Under the pieces are notes generated by a model. The model was not told where the DNA came from and did no database searches. It was given only the letters and a program-made list of their open reading frames with translations. Positions 1-9,334 of a stretch of DNA of 64,000 bases are shown here, one piece after another. The stretch comes from Kosakonia oryzendophytica. Its GTDB lineage: Bacteria > Pseudomonadota > Gammaproteobacteria > Enterobacterales > Enterobacteriaceae. The translations under genes were made by a program, and so were the position numbers. Numbering within the stretch: position 1 is the first letter of the stretch; each line of letters begins with the position of its first letter. The stretch lies in NCBI RefSeq assembly GCF_900094925.1, contig NZ_FMAY01000001.1, positions 1 to 64,000 of the forward strand, read 5' to 3'.

Positions 1-212
1 ATACCGTCGTTCGCGTTACGCGCAGCAACGGTCAGACCGTTGATGTTAGAAGTAAAGCGGTTAGCGATCGCCTGACCCGCTGCGTCATCTTTAGCGCTGT
101 TGATACGCAGACCAGAAGACAGGCGCTCAATCGCCGTTCCCAGAGAAGACTGAGATTTGGTCAGGTTGTTCTGAGTCATCAGCGACAGGGTGTTAGTATT
201 AATAACAGCCAT
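1..212 (-). CDS. fliC: Flagellin FliC, N-terminal part only (gene runs off the window)
   Basis: Major subunit of the flagellar filament, exported through the flagellar type III apparatus and polymerised under the FliD cap. Only about 70 N-terminal residues are present; they begin [17 protein letters not shown] and continue with the D0 signature ending in [16 protein letters not shown], the conserved coiled-coil core of flagellins. The start codon is at 212-210, followed upstream by a sigma-28 promoter at 282-308, and the gene is divergent from fliD. The variable central domain and the C-terminus lie outside, so serotype cannot be judged. Confidence 0.97.
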   Translation of the reverse strand, partial: MAVINTNTLSLMTQNNLTKSQSSLGTAIERLSSGLRINSAKDDAAGQAIANRFTSNINGLTVAARNANDG

Positions 213-281
213 GATGTAATTCCTTCAAAAAAAGTTATCAGATTCAGGCATCTGCCTACGGTTTTCTCACCGTCACCCAGA

Positions 282-308
282 TTATCGACAGCTTGCTGGT
301 AACCTTTA
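282..308 (-). promoter_or_regulatory. Sigma-28 (FliA) promoter of fliC
   Basis: On the minus strand TAAAGGTT (308-301) is followed by an 11-base spacer and GTCGATAA (289-282). This matches the FliA consensus TAAAGTTT-N11-GCCGATAA closely and lies about 70 bases upstream of the fliC start, as expected for a class 3 flagellar gene. Confidence 0.9.
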
Positions 309-390
309 GGAAAAAACATCACTTTTTTAAAGCGGAAAAGAGCCCGCTATTATCTGGCTTTATTCCGCCATTGTTTTTTAAAAAACCCTC

Positions 391-417
391 TAATCTTTTC
401 GCAGTCGCTGCCGATAA
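391..417 (+). promoter_or_regulatory. Sigma-28 (FliA) promoter of fliDST
   Basis: TAATCTTT (391-398), an 11-base spacer and a perfect GCCGATAA (410-417) form a FliA promoter about 40 bases upstream of the fliD start. It is divergent from the fliC promoter, so one intergenic region drives filament and cap genes. Confidence 0.88.
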
Positions 418-455
418 TCCCCTCAGTGATTGTCCAAAACTGGAAGGATGAAGAT

Positions 456-1877
456 ATGTCAAGTATTAGTTCGCTCGGCGCAGGCACCAGCCTGGATCTC
501 AATACGCTGTACGCTAACTTGCAAACAGCGGAAGAGACCAAGCTTAAACCAATTACTACTCAACAGACTTCGTATAAAGCAAAGCTGACAGCATGGGGCG
601 TGGTGCAAACGTCGCTGACGAAGCTGCAGACTGCTGCTAACGCGTTGAAAAATACGTCGAATATCGCAGCAACTAAGGTATCAAGTACCAACACAGCGTT
701 TACCGCCACGCTGGCGAATACCGCCGCAGCGGGTACCTATTCTATCGACGTAACGTCACTGGCTGCGTCACAGTCTTTGCTGAGCCCGAAAGTCACCAGC
801 AAAGATACTGATTTAGGTGACAGCAGCATGAGCTCGCGCACTATCACCATTACGCAGCCGGGTCAAACCAACCCGATGACGGTGACGCTGACGAGTGATA
901 AAACCAGTCTTGCTGATATTCGCGATGCGATTAACAAACAGCAAGGCAGCGTCACCGCAAGCGTCATTAAAGCGGATGACAGCAGCTACTACCTGGCGCT
1001 GACATCGCGTGATAGCGGCACCAAAAACCAGATGACCATCACTACTGATGATGCGCAACTGGCGCAGTACATTAGCTACGATTCTACAAACCCCAGCAGC
1101 ACCAGCAACAAGATGACCCAACAGGTCGCCGCTGCGGATGCGAAAGTGAAGATTAACGGGATTGAAATCACCCGTAGCAGCAACACGATCACCGATGCGC
1201 CAGAAGGCGTAACGTTGACGTTGAACAAACTGACAACCGCCGGCTCCCCGGAAACGCTGTCGGTAACAAAAGACAATGCGCCGATGGCCGCAGCCATTCA
1301 GGCTTATGTGGATGCGTATAACTCGCTGCAAACGACTATCGCTAACCAGACCAAATATACAGCGGTGGATAAAGGTAGCGACGCCCAGAGCACGTCAAAC
1401 GGCGACTTATTAGGCGATGGTACACTGCGTAATATTCAGACGCGCCTGCGTTCAGTATTGTCCGCAAGTCAGAGCGCAACCGGCAGCAGTGTTTCTATAC
1501 TGTCGCAACTGGGAATTACGCAGGATACTTCCGGCAAACTGACCGTAGATAGCACCAAGCTTGACAAGGCGCTGAATGAAAAATCGGCGGATGTGATCAG
1601 TTTCCTGTCCGGGGACGGTAAAACCACCGGTTTTGCAACCCAGGCCAGTAACCTGTTGGCAGACTTTTTAGGTACTTCCGGCTCTGTGCAGAACGCGACT
1701 GATGGCATCAACAAGACGCTGAAGCGTCTGTCCGATCAGTACGATCGCACAAATGAGCAGATTACAGCGACGATGGCGCGTTATAAAACGCAGTTCACCA
1801 GCTTAAGTACTTTGGTCTCGTCCCTGACATCCACCGGGAACTATTTGACTCAGCAATTTAACGCAATGAACGCATAA
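456..1877 (+). CDS. fliD: Flagellar filament-capping protein FliD (HAP2)
   Basis: Forms the pentameric cap at the filament tip under which flagellin folds. The 473-residue product starts MSSISSLGAGTSLDLNTLY, the usual FliD N-terminal coiled-coil opening. It has the HAP2_N region over about residues 1-100, a variable surface domain in the middle, and a HAP2_C region that ends in a heptad-rich helix (LVSSLTSTGNYLTQQF). The ATG at 456 is chosen over one at 426 because GGAAGGA precedes it at the right distance and because it matches the known N-terminus. First gene of fliDST, 21 bases before fliS. Confidence 0.97.
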   Translation: MSSISSLGAGTSLDLNTLYANLQTAEETKLKPITTQQTSYKAKLTAWGVVQTSLTKLQTAANALKNTSNIAATKVSSTNTAFTATLANTAAAGTYSIDVTSLAASQSLLSPKVTSKDTDLGDSSMSSRTITITQPGQTNPMTVTLTSDKTSLADIRDAINKQQGSVTASVIKADDSSYYLALTSRDSGTKNQMTITTDDAQLAQYISYDSTNPSSTSNKMTQQVAAADAKVKINGIEITRSSNTITDAPEGVTLTLNKLTTAGSPETLSVTKDNAPMAAAIQAYVDAYNSLQTTIANQTKYTAVDKGSDAQSTSNGDLLGDGTLRNIQTRLRSVLSASQSATGSSVSILSQLGITQDTSGKLTVDSTKLDKALNEKSADVISFLSGDGKTTGFATQASNLLADFLGTSGSVQNATDGINKTLKRLSDQYDRTNEQITATMARYKTQFTSLSTLVSSLTSTGNYLTQQFNAMNA

Positions 1878-1898
1878 ACCAGTTAGTTGAGGTTTGAC

Positions 1899-2309
1899 AT
1901 GTATACGAAATCGGGAACTCAGGCTTATGCACAGGTCGGCGTGGAAAGCGCCGTTCTGAGCGCCAGCCCACATCAACTCGTGGTATTACTTTTTGATGGT
2001 GCGTTAAGCGCCATGAAAAAGGCCGCGATCCTGATTGAGCAGGGAGATATTCCCGGTAAAGGACAGGCGCTTTCAAAGGCTATTAATATCATTACCAACG
2101 GCTTGCGGGCCGGGCTTGACCACGAAGTTGGTGGCGAGCTTTCCGCAAACCTGGATAGTCTTTATGACTATATGACAAGACGTCTTTTACAGGCAAACCT
2201 CCACAATGACATCTCAGCCATTGATGAAGTTTCAACGTTGCTGAACAACATCGCTGATGCCTGGAAAGAGATTGGCCCCAATAATCAATCCGCGCGGGAC
2301 ACTTACTAA
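1899..2309 (+). CDS. fliS: Flagellin export chaperone FliS
   Basis: Cytoplasmic chaperone that binds the C-terminal D0 helix of flagellin, prevents its premature polymerisation and delivers it to FlhA. The 136-residue product starts MYTKSGTQAYAQVGVESAV and contains the family's conserved SPHQLVVLLFDGAL stretch near residue 30. The ATG at 1899 follows GAGG at a good distance; an upstream TTG at 1887 is less likely. The stop codon overlaps the fliT start by one base (TAATG), suggesting translational coupling. Confidence 0.97.
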   Translation: MYTKSGTQAYAQVGVESAVLSASPHQLVVLLFDGALSAMKKAAILIEQGDIPGKGQALSKAINIITNGLRAGLDHEVGGELSANLDSLYDYMTRRLLQANLHNDISAIDEVSTLLNNIADAWKEIGPNNQSARDTY

Positions 2310-2668
2310 TGGAAGCAAATTTCGGGTTGCTCCACCACTATCAGCAGCTGTTGGTCGTCAGCCGTACCATGCTTAGCCTCGCGAAGGAAGGGCGTTGGGA
2401 TGAACTCATTGAGCACGAGATAGGCTATGTCAAAGCTGTAGAACAATTGACTCAATTCCAGGATGCCAGTGAAATTGCGCCTCAGATGCAGGCGCAAATT
2501 CGCCCCCTGCTCCAGCAAATTCTGGATAATGAAGTCGTGCTGAAACTCCTGTTGAACCAACGGATGGACGAATTACGGACATTAGTTGGACAGACATCCC
2601 GACAACATAACCTGCATTCGACATATGGACGTCTCTCTGGAAACATACTCTTCCCTAATGAGATTTAA
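2309..2668 (+). CDS. fliT: Flagellar chaperone FliT, FliD-specific and FlhDC antagonist
   Basis: Chaperone of the FliD cap subunit; when free of FliD it also binds FlhC and lowers class 2 flagellar expression. The 119-residue, largely helical product begins MEANFGLLHHYQQLL, typical of FliT. It is translationally coupled to fliS and is the last gene of fliDST, followed by a strong hairpin terminator at 2679-2722. Confidence 0.95.
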   Translation: MEANFGLLHHYQQLLVVSRTMLSLAKEGRWDELIEHEIGYVKAVEQLTQFQDASEIAPQMQAQIRPLLQQILDNEVVLKLLLNQRMDELRTLVGQTSRQHNLHSTYGRLSGNILFPNEI

Positions 2669-2678
2669 TTCTCATCCC

Positions 2679-2722
2679 GGCGGGTGATACGTTTGTCGTC
2701 AATCACCCGCCTGGTTTGTTTT
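2679..2722 (+). terminator. Rho-independent terminator after fliDST
   Basis: GGCGGGTGAT (2679-2688) pairs perfectly with ATCACCCGCC (2702-2711) and is followed by a T-rich tail (TGGTTTGTTTTG). It separates fliDST from amyA. Confidence 0.85.
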
Positions 2723-2841
2723 GTTCACTCCTCCCCCTCTTTTTTGACACGTAATACCACCTGGCTTTGCCTGCGCATCCCTCTTCCCCGGTTTTGCAAA
2801 AATGCGCTTTCTCATTCTGTTTTTAAAATCTCATCCATACT

Positions 2842-2861
2842 TCCAGAGTCTTACTCTGGAG
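2842..2861 (+). promoter_or_regulatory. Stem-loop covering the amyA ribosome-binding site
   Basis: TCCAGAG (2842-2848) pairs with CTCTGGA (2854-2860) over a 5-base loop. The Shine-Dalgarno GGAG (2858-2861, eight bases before the amyA ATG) lies mostly in the 3' arm, so the stem could mask ribosome binding. The pairing is visible; a regulatory role is inference. Confidence 0.45.
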
Positions 2862-2869
2862 CACCGAAT

Positions 2870-4357
2870 ATGAAAAACCCCACCCTGTTACAGACCTTCC
2901 ATTGGTATTACCCCGATGGCGGCAAACTCTGGCCGGAACTGCGCGAACGCGCTGCGGGCTTTAACGATATTGGCATTAACATGGTCTGGCTTCCCCCGGC
3001 GTATAAAGGTGCATCCGGCGGCTACTCGGTGGGTTACGACAGTTATGACCTGTTTGACTTAGGCGAGTTTGACCAAAAAGGGTCTGTAGCCACCAAATAC
3101 GGTGATAAAACACAGCTACTGGCCGCCATCAATGCATTGAAAGAGAACAATATCGCTGTGCTGTTGGATGTGGTGGTCAACCACAAAATGGGGGCTGACG
3201 AAAAAGAAGCCATTCGTGTTCAGCGGGTTAATGCGCAGGATCGCACACAGATTGATGATGAAATCATCGAATGTGAGGCCTGGACACGCTATACCTTTCC
3301 GACTCGCGCCGGGCAATACTCGCAATTTATCTGGGATTTCAAATGCTTCAGCGGTATCGACCATATTGAAAATCCGGATGAGGACGGGGTGTTCAAAATC
3401 GTCAACGATTACACCGGCGAGGGCTGGAACGATCAAGTGGACGACGAAATGGGCAATTTCGACTATCTGATGGGTGAAAATATTGATTTTCGCAACCATG
3501 CCGTAACCGAAGAGATCAAGTACTGGGCGCGTTGGGTAATGGATCAAACCGGATGCGATGGCTTTCGCCTGGACGCGGTAAAACATATTCCCGCCTGGTT
3601 CTACAAAGAGTGGATCGAACATGTGCAGGAAGTTGCGCCAAAGCCGTTGTTCATCGTTGCGGAATACTGGTCACACGAGGTAGGAAAGCTACAGCAATAT
3701 ATCGATCAGGTCGACGGTAAAACCATGCTGTTTGATGCCCCACTGCATATGAAATTTCATGAAGCGTCGAAACTGGGGCGCGATTATGACATGAGCCAGA
3801 TTTTTACCGGCACCCTGGTTGAAGCTGACCCCTTTCATGCGGTGACGCTGGTCGCCAACCATGACACACAGCCGTTGCAGGCACTGGAAGCACCGGTGGA
3901 AGCCTGGTTTAAACCCCTGGCCTATGCCCTGATCCTGCTGAGGGAAAATGGCGTGCCCTCGATCTTCTACCCTGACCTGTATGGTGCCCATTACGAGGAT
4001 ACTGGCGGTGATGGAGAAACGTACGCTGTGGATATGCCGGTTATCGACCAACTCGATCAGTTGATTCTCGCCCGCCAGCGCTTTGCACATGGGGTACAAA
4101 CGCTGTGGTTTGATCACCCCAACTGTATTGCTTTCAGCCGCAGCGGCACCGACGACGATCCCGGCTGCGTGGTGGTACTATCCAACGGTGATGATGGCGA
4201 AAAGCACATGACGCTGGGCGAGAATTATGGCCATAAAACCTGGCGTGACTTTCTGGGCAACCGCGACGAATGGGTGACGACCGATGAGAGCGGCGCCGGG
4301 GTGTTTACCTGCAATGGCGGCAGCGTCAGCGTGTGGATAATCGAGGATGTGCTCTGA
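2870..4357 (+). CDS. amyA: Cytoplasmic alpha-amylase AmyA (GH13)
   Basis: Hydrolyses internal alpha-1,4 bonds of maltodextrins and glycogen-derived glucans in the cytoplasm. The 495-residue product has no signal peptide, in contrast to the periplasmic MalS. GH13 conserved regions are in order: DVVVNH near residue 100, GFRLDAVKH with the nucleophile Asp near 232, AEYW with the acid/base Glu near 264, and ANHDTQ with the third Asp near 329. The ATG at 2870 ([15 protein letters not shown]) is chosen over the far-upstream in-frame start because it has GGAG at the right spacing and the known N-terminus. Confidence 0.97.
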   Translation: MKNPTLLQTFHWYYPDGGKLWPELRERAAGFNDIGINMVWLPPAYKGASGGYSVGYDSYDLFDLGEFDQKGSVATKYGDKTQLLAAINALKENNIAVLLDVVVNHKMGADEKEAIRVQRVNAQDRTQIDDEIIECEAWTRYTFPTRAGQYSQFIWDFKCFSGIDHIENPDEDGVFKIVNDYTGEGWNDQVDDEMGNFDYLMGENIDFRNHAVTEEIKYWARWVMDQTGCDGFRLDAVKHIPAWFYKEWIEHVQEVAPKPLFIVAEYWSHEVGKLQQYIDQVDGKTMLFDAPLHMKFHEASKLGRDYDMSQIFTGTLVEADPFHAVTLVANHDTQPLQALEAPVEAWFKPLAYALILLRENGVPSIFYPDLYGAHYEDTGGDGETYAVDMPVIDQLDQLILARQRFAHGVQTLWFDHPNCIAFSRSGTDDDPGCVVVLSNGDDGEKHMTLGENYGHKTWRDFLGNRDEWVTTDESGAGVFTCNGGSVSVWIIEDVL

Positions 4358-4363
4358 CGCTGT

Positions 4364-4386
4364 GCCGGGTGAGCGTGTCACCCGGC
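4364..4386. terminator. Hairpin between convergent amyA and yedD
   Basis: GCCGGGTGA (4364-4372) pairs perfectly with TCACCCGGC (4378-4386) in the short gap between the two convergent genes. Neither side has a strong T-run, so termination efficiency is uncertain. Confidence 0.5.
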
Positions 4387-4394
4387 CAGTAAAC

Positions 4395-4805
4395 TTAGTG
4401 GGCGAGACTTAGCCCGGCATCAGCACGCGCCTTCTCACACTCCACGGTGAGTTTATCCACTTTCTTCAGCGTCATGCCATCGACCTCCAACAACGCACCA
4501 TCGTGTTCAAGACGGTAGATGTCACGATTCTGCGTCACGTTGTACAGTTTGTCGTCATTGCGCATCAATTTACCCGGGACGGCAATCACTCGCTGCCACT
4601 GGCGGCAATCCAGTGTATCGCCACCGGGCGTAATAATCAGACTGGCCATCGCCTCCGGGCTAACCAGTTTGCTTTGCGGCCCCACCGACTGCCAGTAGCC
4701 CGCCAATCCAGCAGGCGCGGGTTGTTTGACCACCGCCTGATAATTTTCCACCTGCATGCAGCCGCTTAGCAGCATTACCGCACCGAGGATCACTCGCTTT
4801 TTCAT
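4395..4805 (-). CDS. yedD: Lipoprotein YedD
   Basis: Small envelope lipoprotein of unknown function, 136 residues. The N-terminus MKKRVILGAVMLLSGCMQ is a clear signal peptide with a lipobox (L-S-G-C, Cys16), so the mature protein should be lipid-anchored. No sorting-avoidance Asp is seen at position +2, which favours the outer membrane. It is convergent with amyA and divergent from yedE, as in E. coli. Confidence 0.93.
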   Translation of the reverse strand: MKKRVILGAVMLLSGCMQVENYQAVVKQPAPAGLAGYWQSVGPQSKLVSPEAMASLIITPGGDTLDCRQWQRVIAVPGKLMRNDDKLYNVTQNRDIYRLEHDGALLEVDGMTLKKVDKLTVECEKARADAGLSLAH

Positions 4806-5001
4806 CTTTTGCCCTGCTCGCGAAGAAAAAAATATTGTGGCATTAAAGCGTTATCGTCGCCACCCTTTCCCCACGGGTAACAAGTTTGATCTGCACCAGG
4901 TTTTCACATTATTTCGCATCAGATTTTGCGCAGCCCGTGTATCATCCGACTCTTTTCGCAAGACTATCCACACACTCCTTCTGAGTTCAGAGGTTTTTAC
5001 T

Positions 5002-6207
5002 ATGTCCTGGCAACAGTTTAAGGATCGGTTTTTAATTAAATTCTGGTCTCCTGTCCCGGCCGTTATCGCCGCCGGTATTCTCTCCACTTACTATTTTGGT
5101 CTTACCGGCACATTCTGGGCCGTTACCGGCGAATTTACCCGTTGGGGTGGGCAACTGCTGCAACTGGCGGGCGTGCACACGGAAACATGGGGCTATTTCA
5201 AATTGATCCATCTGGACGGCACGCCGCTGACGCGTATCGACGGGATGATGATCATCGGTATGTTTGGCGGCTGTTTTGCCGCCGCACTTTGGGCCAATAA
5301 CGTTAAGTTACGTTTCCCGCACAGCCGGATCCGCATTGCGCAGGCGATCATCGGTGGGATGATTGCCGGTTTCGGCGCACGTCTGGCGATGGGCTGTAAC
5401 CTCGCGGCGTTTTTCACCGGTATTCCACAGTTTTCCCTGCACGCCTGGTTTTTCGCTGTGGCGACGGCCATCGGCTCATGGTTTGGTGCACGCGTTACTC
5501 TGCTGCCGCTGTTCCGCATTCCGGTAAAAATACAAAAAGTCTCCGCCGCATCGCCGTTAACGCAAAAACCGGCTCAGGCGCAGCGTCGCTTCCGCCTCGG
5601 CATGCTTGTGTTCGCGGGAATGCTCGGCTGGGCGCTCCTCACCGCCATGAACCAGCCTAAACTTGGACTGGCTATGCTGTTCGGCGTCGGTTTTGGGTTA
5701 CTGATTGAGCGCGCACAAATCTGCTTTACATCGGCGTTCCGCGATATGTGGATCACCGGGCGTACCATGATGACCAAAGCGATTATCTTCGGCATGGCGG
5801 CAAGCGCCATCGGTATCTTTAGTTACGTGCAACTTGGCGTGGAAGCCAAAATCATGTGGGCCGGGCCTAACGCCGTGATCGGCGGGTTACTGTTCGGTTT
5901 CGGCATCGTGCTGGCGGGCGGCTGTGAAACCGGCTGGATGTATCGCGCTGTTGAGGGGCAGGTGCACTACTGGTGGGTAGGGCTGGGCAACGTGATAGGC
6001 TCAACAATCCTCGCCTGGTTCTGGGATGACATCTCCCCTGCGCTGGCAACCCAGTGGGATAAAATCAATTTACTCAATACGTTTGGCCCGCTCGGCGGAC
6101 TACTGGTGACTTACCTGCTGCTGCTGGCGGCGTTGCTGCTGGTGATTGGCTGGGAAAAACACTTTTTCCGCACTAAAGCGGTTACCCCTGCGAAGGAGGC
6201 TGCATGA
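5002..6207 (+). CDS. yedE: YedE-family inner-membrane sulfur/selenium transporter
   Basis: Multi-spanning inner-membrane protein of the YeeE/YedE family, to which the thiosulfate permease TsuA belongs; YedE homologues are associated with selenium or sulfur uptake. The 401-residue product equals the E. coli length and has about ten hydrophobic segments. It carries the family's duplicated Gly/Cys motifs, here RLAMGCNLAAFF near residue 130 and VLAGGCETGWMYR near residue 310; such cysteines relay the sulfur substrate in TsuA. The ATG at 5002 (MSWQQFKDRFLIKFW) is chosen over an in-frame start at 4756 that would overlap yedD. Overlaps yedF by ATGA. Confidence 0.94.
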   Translation: MSWQQFKDRFLIKFWSPVPAVIAAGILSTYYFGLTGTFWAVTGEFTRWGGQLLQLAGVHTETWGYFKLIHLDGTPLTRIDGMMIIGMFGGCFAAALWANNVKLRFPHSRIRIAQAIIGGMIAGFGARLAMGCNLAAFFTGIPQFSLHAWFFAVATAIGSWFGARVTLLPLFRIPVKIQKVSAASPLTQKPAQAQRRFRLGMLVFAGMLGWALLTAMNQPKLGLAMLFGVGFGLLIERAQICFTSAFRDMWITGRTMMTKAIIFGMAASAIGIFSYVQLGVEAKIMWAGPNAVIGGLLFGFGIVLAGGCETGWMYRAVEGQVHYWWVGLGNVIGSTILAWFWDDISPALATQWDKINLLNTFGPLGGLLVTYLLLLAALLLVIGWEKHFFRTKAVTPAKEAA

Positions 6208-6434
6208 ACATCGTGCCTGATTACCGTCTGGATATGACCGGTGAACCCTGCCCTTACCCGGCTGTGGCCACGCTGGAAGCCATGCCGCAGTTGAAAAAAG
6301 GTGAAATACTGGAAGTGGTGAGCGACTGCCCGCAGTCGATTAATAACATTCCTCTTGATGCTCGTAACCACGGGTATACCGTACTGGACATTCAGCAGGA
6401 TGGCCCCACTATTCGTTATCTGATCCAGAAGTAA
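6204..6434 (+). CDS. yedF: TusA-like sulfurtransferase YedF
   Basis: Small cytoplasmic protein of the TusA/SirA family that probably receives or passes on sulfur (or selenium) delivered by YedE. The 76-residue product shows the family signature DMTGEPCPYPAVATLEAM with the active-site Cys at residue 14 in a CPxP motif. It overlaps yedE by four bases, so the transporter and carrier are translationally coupled. The pairing supports a joint role; the in vivo substrate is not settled. Confidence 0.94.
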   Translation: MNIVPDYRLDMTGEPCPYPAVATLEAMPQLKKGEILEVVSDCPQSINNIPLDARNHGYTVLDIQQDGPTIRYLIQK

Positions 6435-6442
6435 CCCGTACC

Positions 6443-6468
6443 CGCCCTCTCCGGACCCGGAGGGGGCG
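6443..6468 (+). terminator. GC-rich hairpin after yedEF
   Basis: CGCCCTCTCCGG (6443-6454) pairs with CCGGAGGGGGCG (6457-6468) almost perfectly. It lies between convergent yedF and the VOC gene; there is no T-tract, so it may be a weak terminator or an mRNA stabiliser. Confidence 0.5.
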
Positions 6469-6505
6469 AGAATCCCGGCGTCTACCGCCTCCGGTCACGA
6501 AAACG

Positions 6506-6901
6506 TCAGGTTGAAGACCAGTCTCTATTCTGAATCACAACACGGTAACCGTCTCTGTCTGCGAAGGTTTTACCCTGCACGGCCCAGTAAGGATTAAAGG
6601 ATTTAACCTCGCAAAATCCGGCTTTCATCATCATCTCGCAGCGAACGCCCGCTTCCTGCGTATCCGGATAATAGAGCACCAGTAAATCTTCAGCCGTGTG
6701 GGCAGGCTGCACCGCATGCGCGTGGCAATGGGTAAATTCGATGTGCCAGGGCAATGCAGGATCCCCCACCATTACGCCACTGAACCCGTCATGGTCATGG
6801 AAAGCGGCGATTTTCTGTAACCCAAGACCGTCGCAATACATGCGGCAAGTCAGTTCAAGATCCGTCACGGGTTTAGCGATGCGCATATGCGTAAAAGTCA
6901 T
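6506..6901 (-). CDS. VOC-fold (glyoxalase/bleomycin-resistance) family protein
   Basis: Product of 131 residues with two beta-alpha-beta-beta-beta halves typical of the vicinal oxygen chelate superfamily: the first around RIAKPVTDLELTCRMYCDGLG, the second around YYPDTQEAGVRCEMMMKAGF, ending with YWAVQGKTFADRDGYRVVIQNR. A His-rich loop (HIEFTHCHAHAV) may include metal ligands. It resembles YycE-like proteins. The ATG at 6901 is preferred to one at 6922 because GAGGAG lies eight bases before it. The substrate is unknown. This gene is not at this place in E. coli K-12, where yedK-yedL follow yedF. Confidence 0.8.
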   Translation of the reverse strand: MTFTHMRIAKPVTDLELTCRMYCDGLGLQKIAAFHDHDGFSGVMVGDPALPWHIEFTHCHAHAVQPAHTAEDLLVLYYPDTQEAGVRCEMMMKAGFCEVKSFNPYWAVQGKTFADRDGYRVVIQNRDWSST

Positions 6902-7042
6902 CAGACACTCCTCGTCGTTCACAGGTGTTGTGATGACGGACTTTAGCCGCCCGGCGGAAAACCGATGTGATCATCCGTGCTCATGCACAAAGCGTGGGAG
7001 CGGCGCATAGTGTTAAGCACCGAAAAGAGGGATAAAGCGAGG

Positions 7043-7072
7043 AAAAGGAGGATAACCTGCAAATTATCCTCC
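7043..7072 (-). terminator. Terminator after fliE
   Basis: On the minus strand GGAGGATAA (7072-7064) pairs perfectly with TTATCCTCC (7055-7047) and is followed by TTTTCC. It ends the monocistronic fliE transcript. Confidence 0.8.
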
Positions 7073-7092
7073 CTCTTTGAAACGCGGTTCGA

Positions 7093-7404
7093 CTAGATCT
7101 GCATGTTCATCACGTCCTGGTATGCCGAAACCAGTTTGTTACGCACCTGAATCCCCATCTGCAATGAGATAGAGGATTTTTGCAAATCGGTCATCACGTC
7201 ATTCAGCGCCACGCCCGGCTCGCCGAGAGTGAACTTTTCCGCCTGCGTGCGGGCTGCGTTTTGCGTGTCGCTGATGCGATCCAGCGCGGCATGCAGTTGA
7301 CCGGCGAAACTGATTGTCGGTTCGCTTTCCACGCTCTGATTGCGCGCAATCCCCGCAGTGGCCTGCAACTGACTGACGACGCTTTCAATGCCCTGTATAG
7401 CCAT
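7093..7404 (-). CDS. fliE: Flagellar MS ring-rod junction protein FliE
   Basis: Small protein that links the FliF MS ring and export gate to the proximal rod; it is the first axial protein exported. The 103-residue product begins [18 protein letters not shown] and ends with the family's helical C-terminus ([27 protein letters not shown] pattern, conserved MGIQVRNKL near residue 85). It is transcribed alone and divergently from fliF across about 226 bases, the standard enterobacterial layout controlled by FlhDC. Confidence 0.96.
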   Translation of the reverse strand: MAIQGIESVVSQLQATAGIARNQSVESEPTISFAGQLHAALDRISDTQNAARTQAEKFTLGEPGVALNDVMTDLQKSSISLQMGIQVRNKLVSAYQDVMNMQI

Positions 7405-7630
7405 GGTTTTTCCCCGGATGGTTTGATACTCGACAAGGTTAACAGCTTGTCAATGAGATAATTGCGGTAAATAGCGATAAAAAACCAGGTTATTTGGGGC
7501 ATAGAAAATTCGGATTCATCAAATAATGGCATTGCCATGTAAATGGACAATTGTCGAGTTTGCCGACCCGGGAGCCTGTTTTGTTTCTCAACTCAAATAA
7601 CAATATCCGCCCAGAGTTACGAGGTGTGCA

Positions 7631-9334
7631 ATGAGTGCAACTGCTACAACTGCACCGCAGAATAAATCTCTTGAGTGGATCAACCGCTTGCGCGCGAACC
7701 CCAAAGTTCCATTAATGGTGGCCGGCGCTGCAGCCGTTGCCATCATCGTTGCAATGGTTCTGTGGGCAAAAAGCCCGGACTATCGCACGCTTTATAGCAA
7801 CCTGTCCGATCAGGACGGCGGCGCTATTGTTACCCAGTTAACACAAATGAACGTTCCTTACCGGTTTGCTGATGCCGGTGGTGCTATTGAAGTTCCGGCG
7901 GATAAAGTCCACGAGTTGCGTCTGCGTCTCGCCCAGCAAGGTCTGCCGAAAGGTGGCGCGGTCGGTTTCGAACTGTTGGATCAGGAAAAATTCGGCATCA
8001 GCCAGTTTAGCGAGCAGGTCAACTACCAACGCGCTCTGGAAGGTGAACTGGCCCGTACTATTGAAACGCTGGGTCCGGTAAAAGGTGCCCGCGTACATCT
8101 GGCCATGCCAAAACCGTCGCTGTTCGTGCGTGAACAGAAATCACCGTCAGCCTCTGTCACCGTTAACCTTGAGCCAGGCCGCGCCCTGGACGATGGTCAG
8201 ATCAGCGCCATGGTGCACCTGGTCTCCAGTGCCGTAGCAGGCTTGCCGCCGGGCAACGTAACCGTGGTTGACCAGAGCGGCCGTTTGCTGACGCAAGCCG
8301 GTACTGCAGGTCGTGACCTGAACGATGCTCAATTGAAATATACCGCCGACGTTGAAGGTCGTATTCAACGCCGCATCGAAGCGATTCTGGGTCCTATCGT
8401 GGGTAACAGCAATGTGCATGCACAGGTTACCGCGCAGCTTGATTTTTCGAACAAAGAACAAACCGAAGAGCAATACAGCCCGAACGGCGACCCTTCACAA
8501 GCGGTGCTGCGTTCACGTCAGGTCAACAGCAGCGAACAGATTGGTGGCCAGAATCCTGGCGGCGTTCCTGGCGCACTGTCTAACCAGCCAGCACCGGCGA
8601 ATACTGCGCCGATCTCTACGCCGCCGGCCAATCAGCAAAATCAACAGAACCAACAGAACCAACAGAATCAGCAAGGTCAGACGACATCTACCGCCAGCAC
8701 TGCGACCGGTCCGCGTAATTCGACACACAACGAAACGTCGAACTATGAAGTAGACCGCACGATTCGCCACACCAAAATGAACGTGGGTGATGTGCAACGT
8801 CTGTCCGTGGCCGTGGTGGTAAACTACCGTACGCTGGCAGATGGCAAAACCGCCGCGTTGACAGCCGATCAGCTGAAACAGATTGAAGATTTGACCCGTG
8901 AAGCAATGGGCTACAGCGAAAAACGCGGTGACACCCTGAACGTGGTCAACTCGCCGTTTAACGCGAAAGACGATGTGGGTGGTCAACTCCCCTTCTGGCA
9001 GCAACAAGCGTTTATCGATCAGCTGATGTCTGCAGGTCGCTGGCTGCTGGTTCTGATTGTCGCGTTTATCCTGTGGCGTAAAGCGGTGCGTCCGCAACTG
9101 ATACGCCGTCAGGAAGAAGCGAAAGCGATTCAGGAAGCCGCTCAGGCTCGCGCAGAGCTCGAAGAATCGGTGGAGGTCCGTCTCAGCAAGGACGAGCAGC
9201 AGCAACAGCGTCGTACTAACCAGCGCCTGAACGCCGAGGTGATGAGCCAGCGTATCCGCGAAATGTCAGACAACGATCCGCGCGTCGTGGCGCTGGTCAT
9301 TCGCCAGTGGATGAATAACGAACATGAGCAATAA
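7631..9334 (+). CDS. fliF: Flagellar MS-ring protein FliF
   Basis: Inner-membrane ring on which the flagellum is built. The 567-residue protein has a first membrane span near residues 29-46 ([20 protein letters not shown]), periplasmic ring-building motifs to about residue 300, a disordered stretch around 310-370, a second span near 475-490 ([12 protein letters not shown]) and a cytoplasmic C-terminal tail that binds FliG. The disordered stretch contains an (NQQ)n tandem tract encoded at about 8629-8676. First gene of fliFGHIJK; its end overlaps fliG by 11 bases. Confidence 0.97.
   Translation: MSATATTAPQNKSLEWINRLRANPKVPLMVAGAAAVAIIVAMVLWAKSPDYRTLYSNLSDQDGGAIVTQLTQMNVPYRFADAGGAIEVPADKVHELRLRLAQQGLPKGGAVGFELLDQEKFGISQFSEQVNYQRALEGELARTIETLGPVKGARVHLAMPKPSLFVREQKSPSASVTVNLEPGRALDDGQISAMVHLVSSAVAGLPPGNVTVVDQSGRLLTQAGTAGRDLNDAQLKYTADVEGRIQRRIEAILGPIVGNSNVHAQVTAQLDFSNKEQTEEQYSPNGDPSQAVLRSRQVNSSEQIGGQNPGGVPGALSNQPAPANTAPISTPPANQQNQQNQQNQQNQQGQTTSTASTATGPRNSTHNETSNYEVDRTIRHTKMNVGDVQRLSVAVVVNYRTLADGKTAALTADQLKQIEDLTREAMGYSEKRGDTLNVVNSPFNAKDDVGGQLPFWQQQAFIDQLMSAGRWLLVLIVAFILWRKAVRPQLIRRQEEAKAIQEAAQARAELEESVEVRLSKDEQQQQRRTNQRLNAEVMSQRIREMSDNDPRVVALVIRQWMNNEHEQ

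Noticed and set aside
4840..4880. GACGATAA on the minus strand near yedD as a FliA -10 box
   Set aside because: No TAAA-like -35 element at the required 11-base spacing.
8513..9205. Long antisense open frame inside fliF
   Set aside because: Shadow of the fliF reading frame; low-complexity Leu/Ile/Arg-rich translation and no ribosome site.
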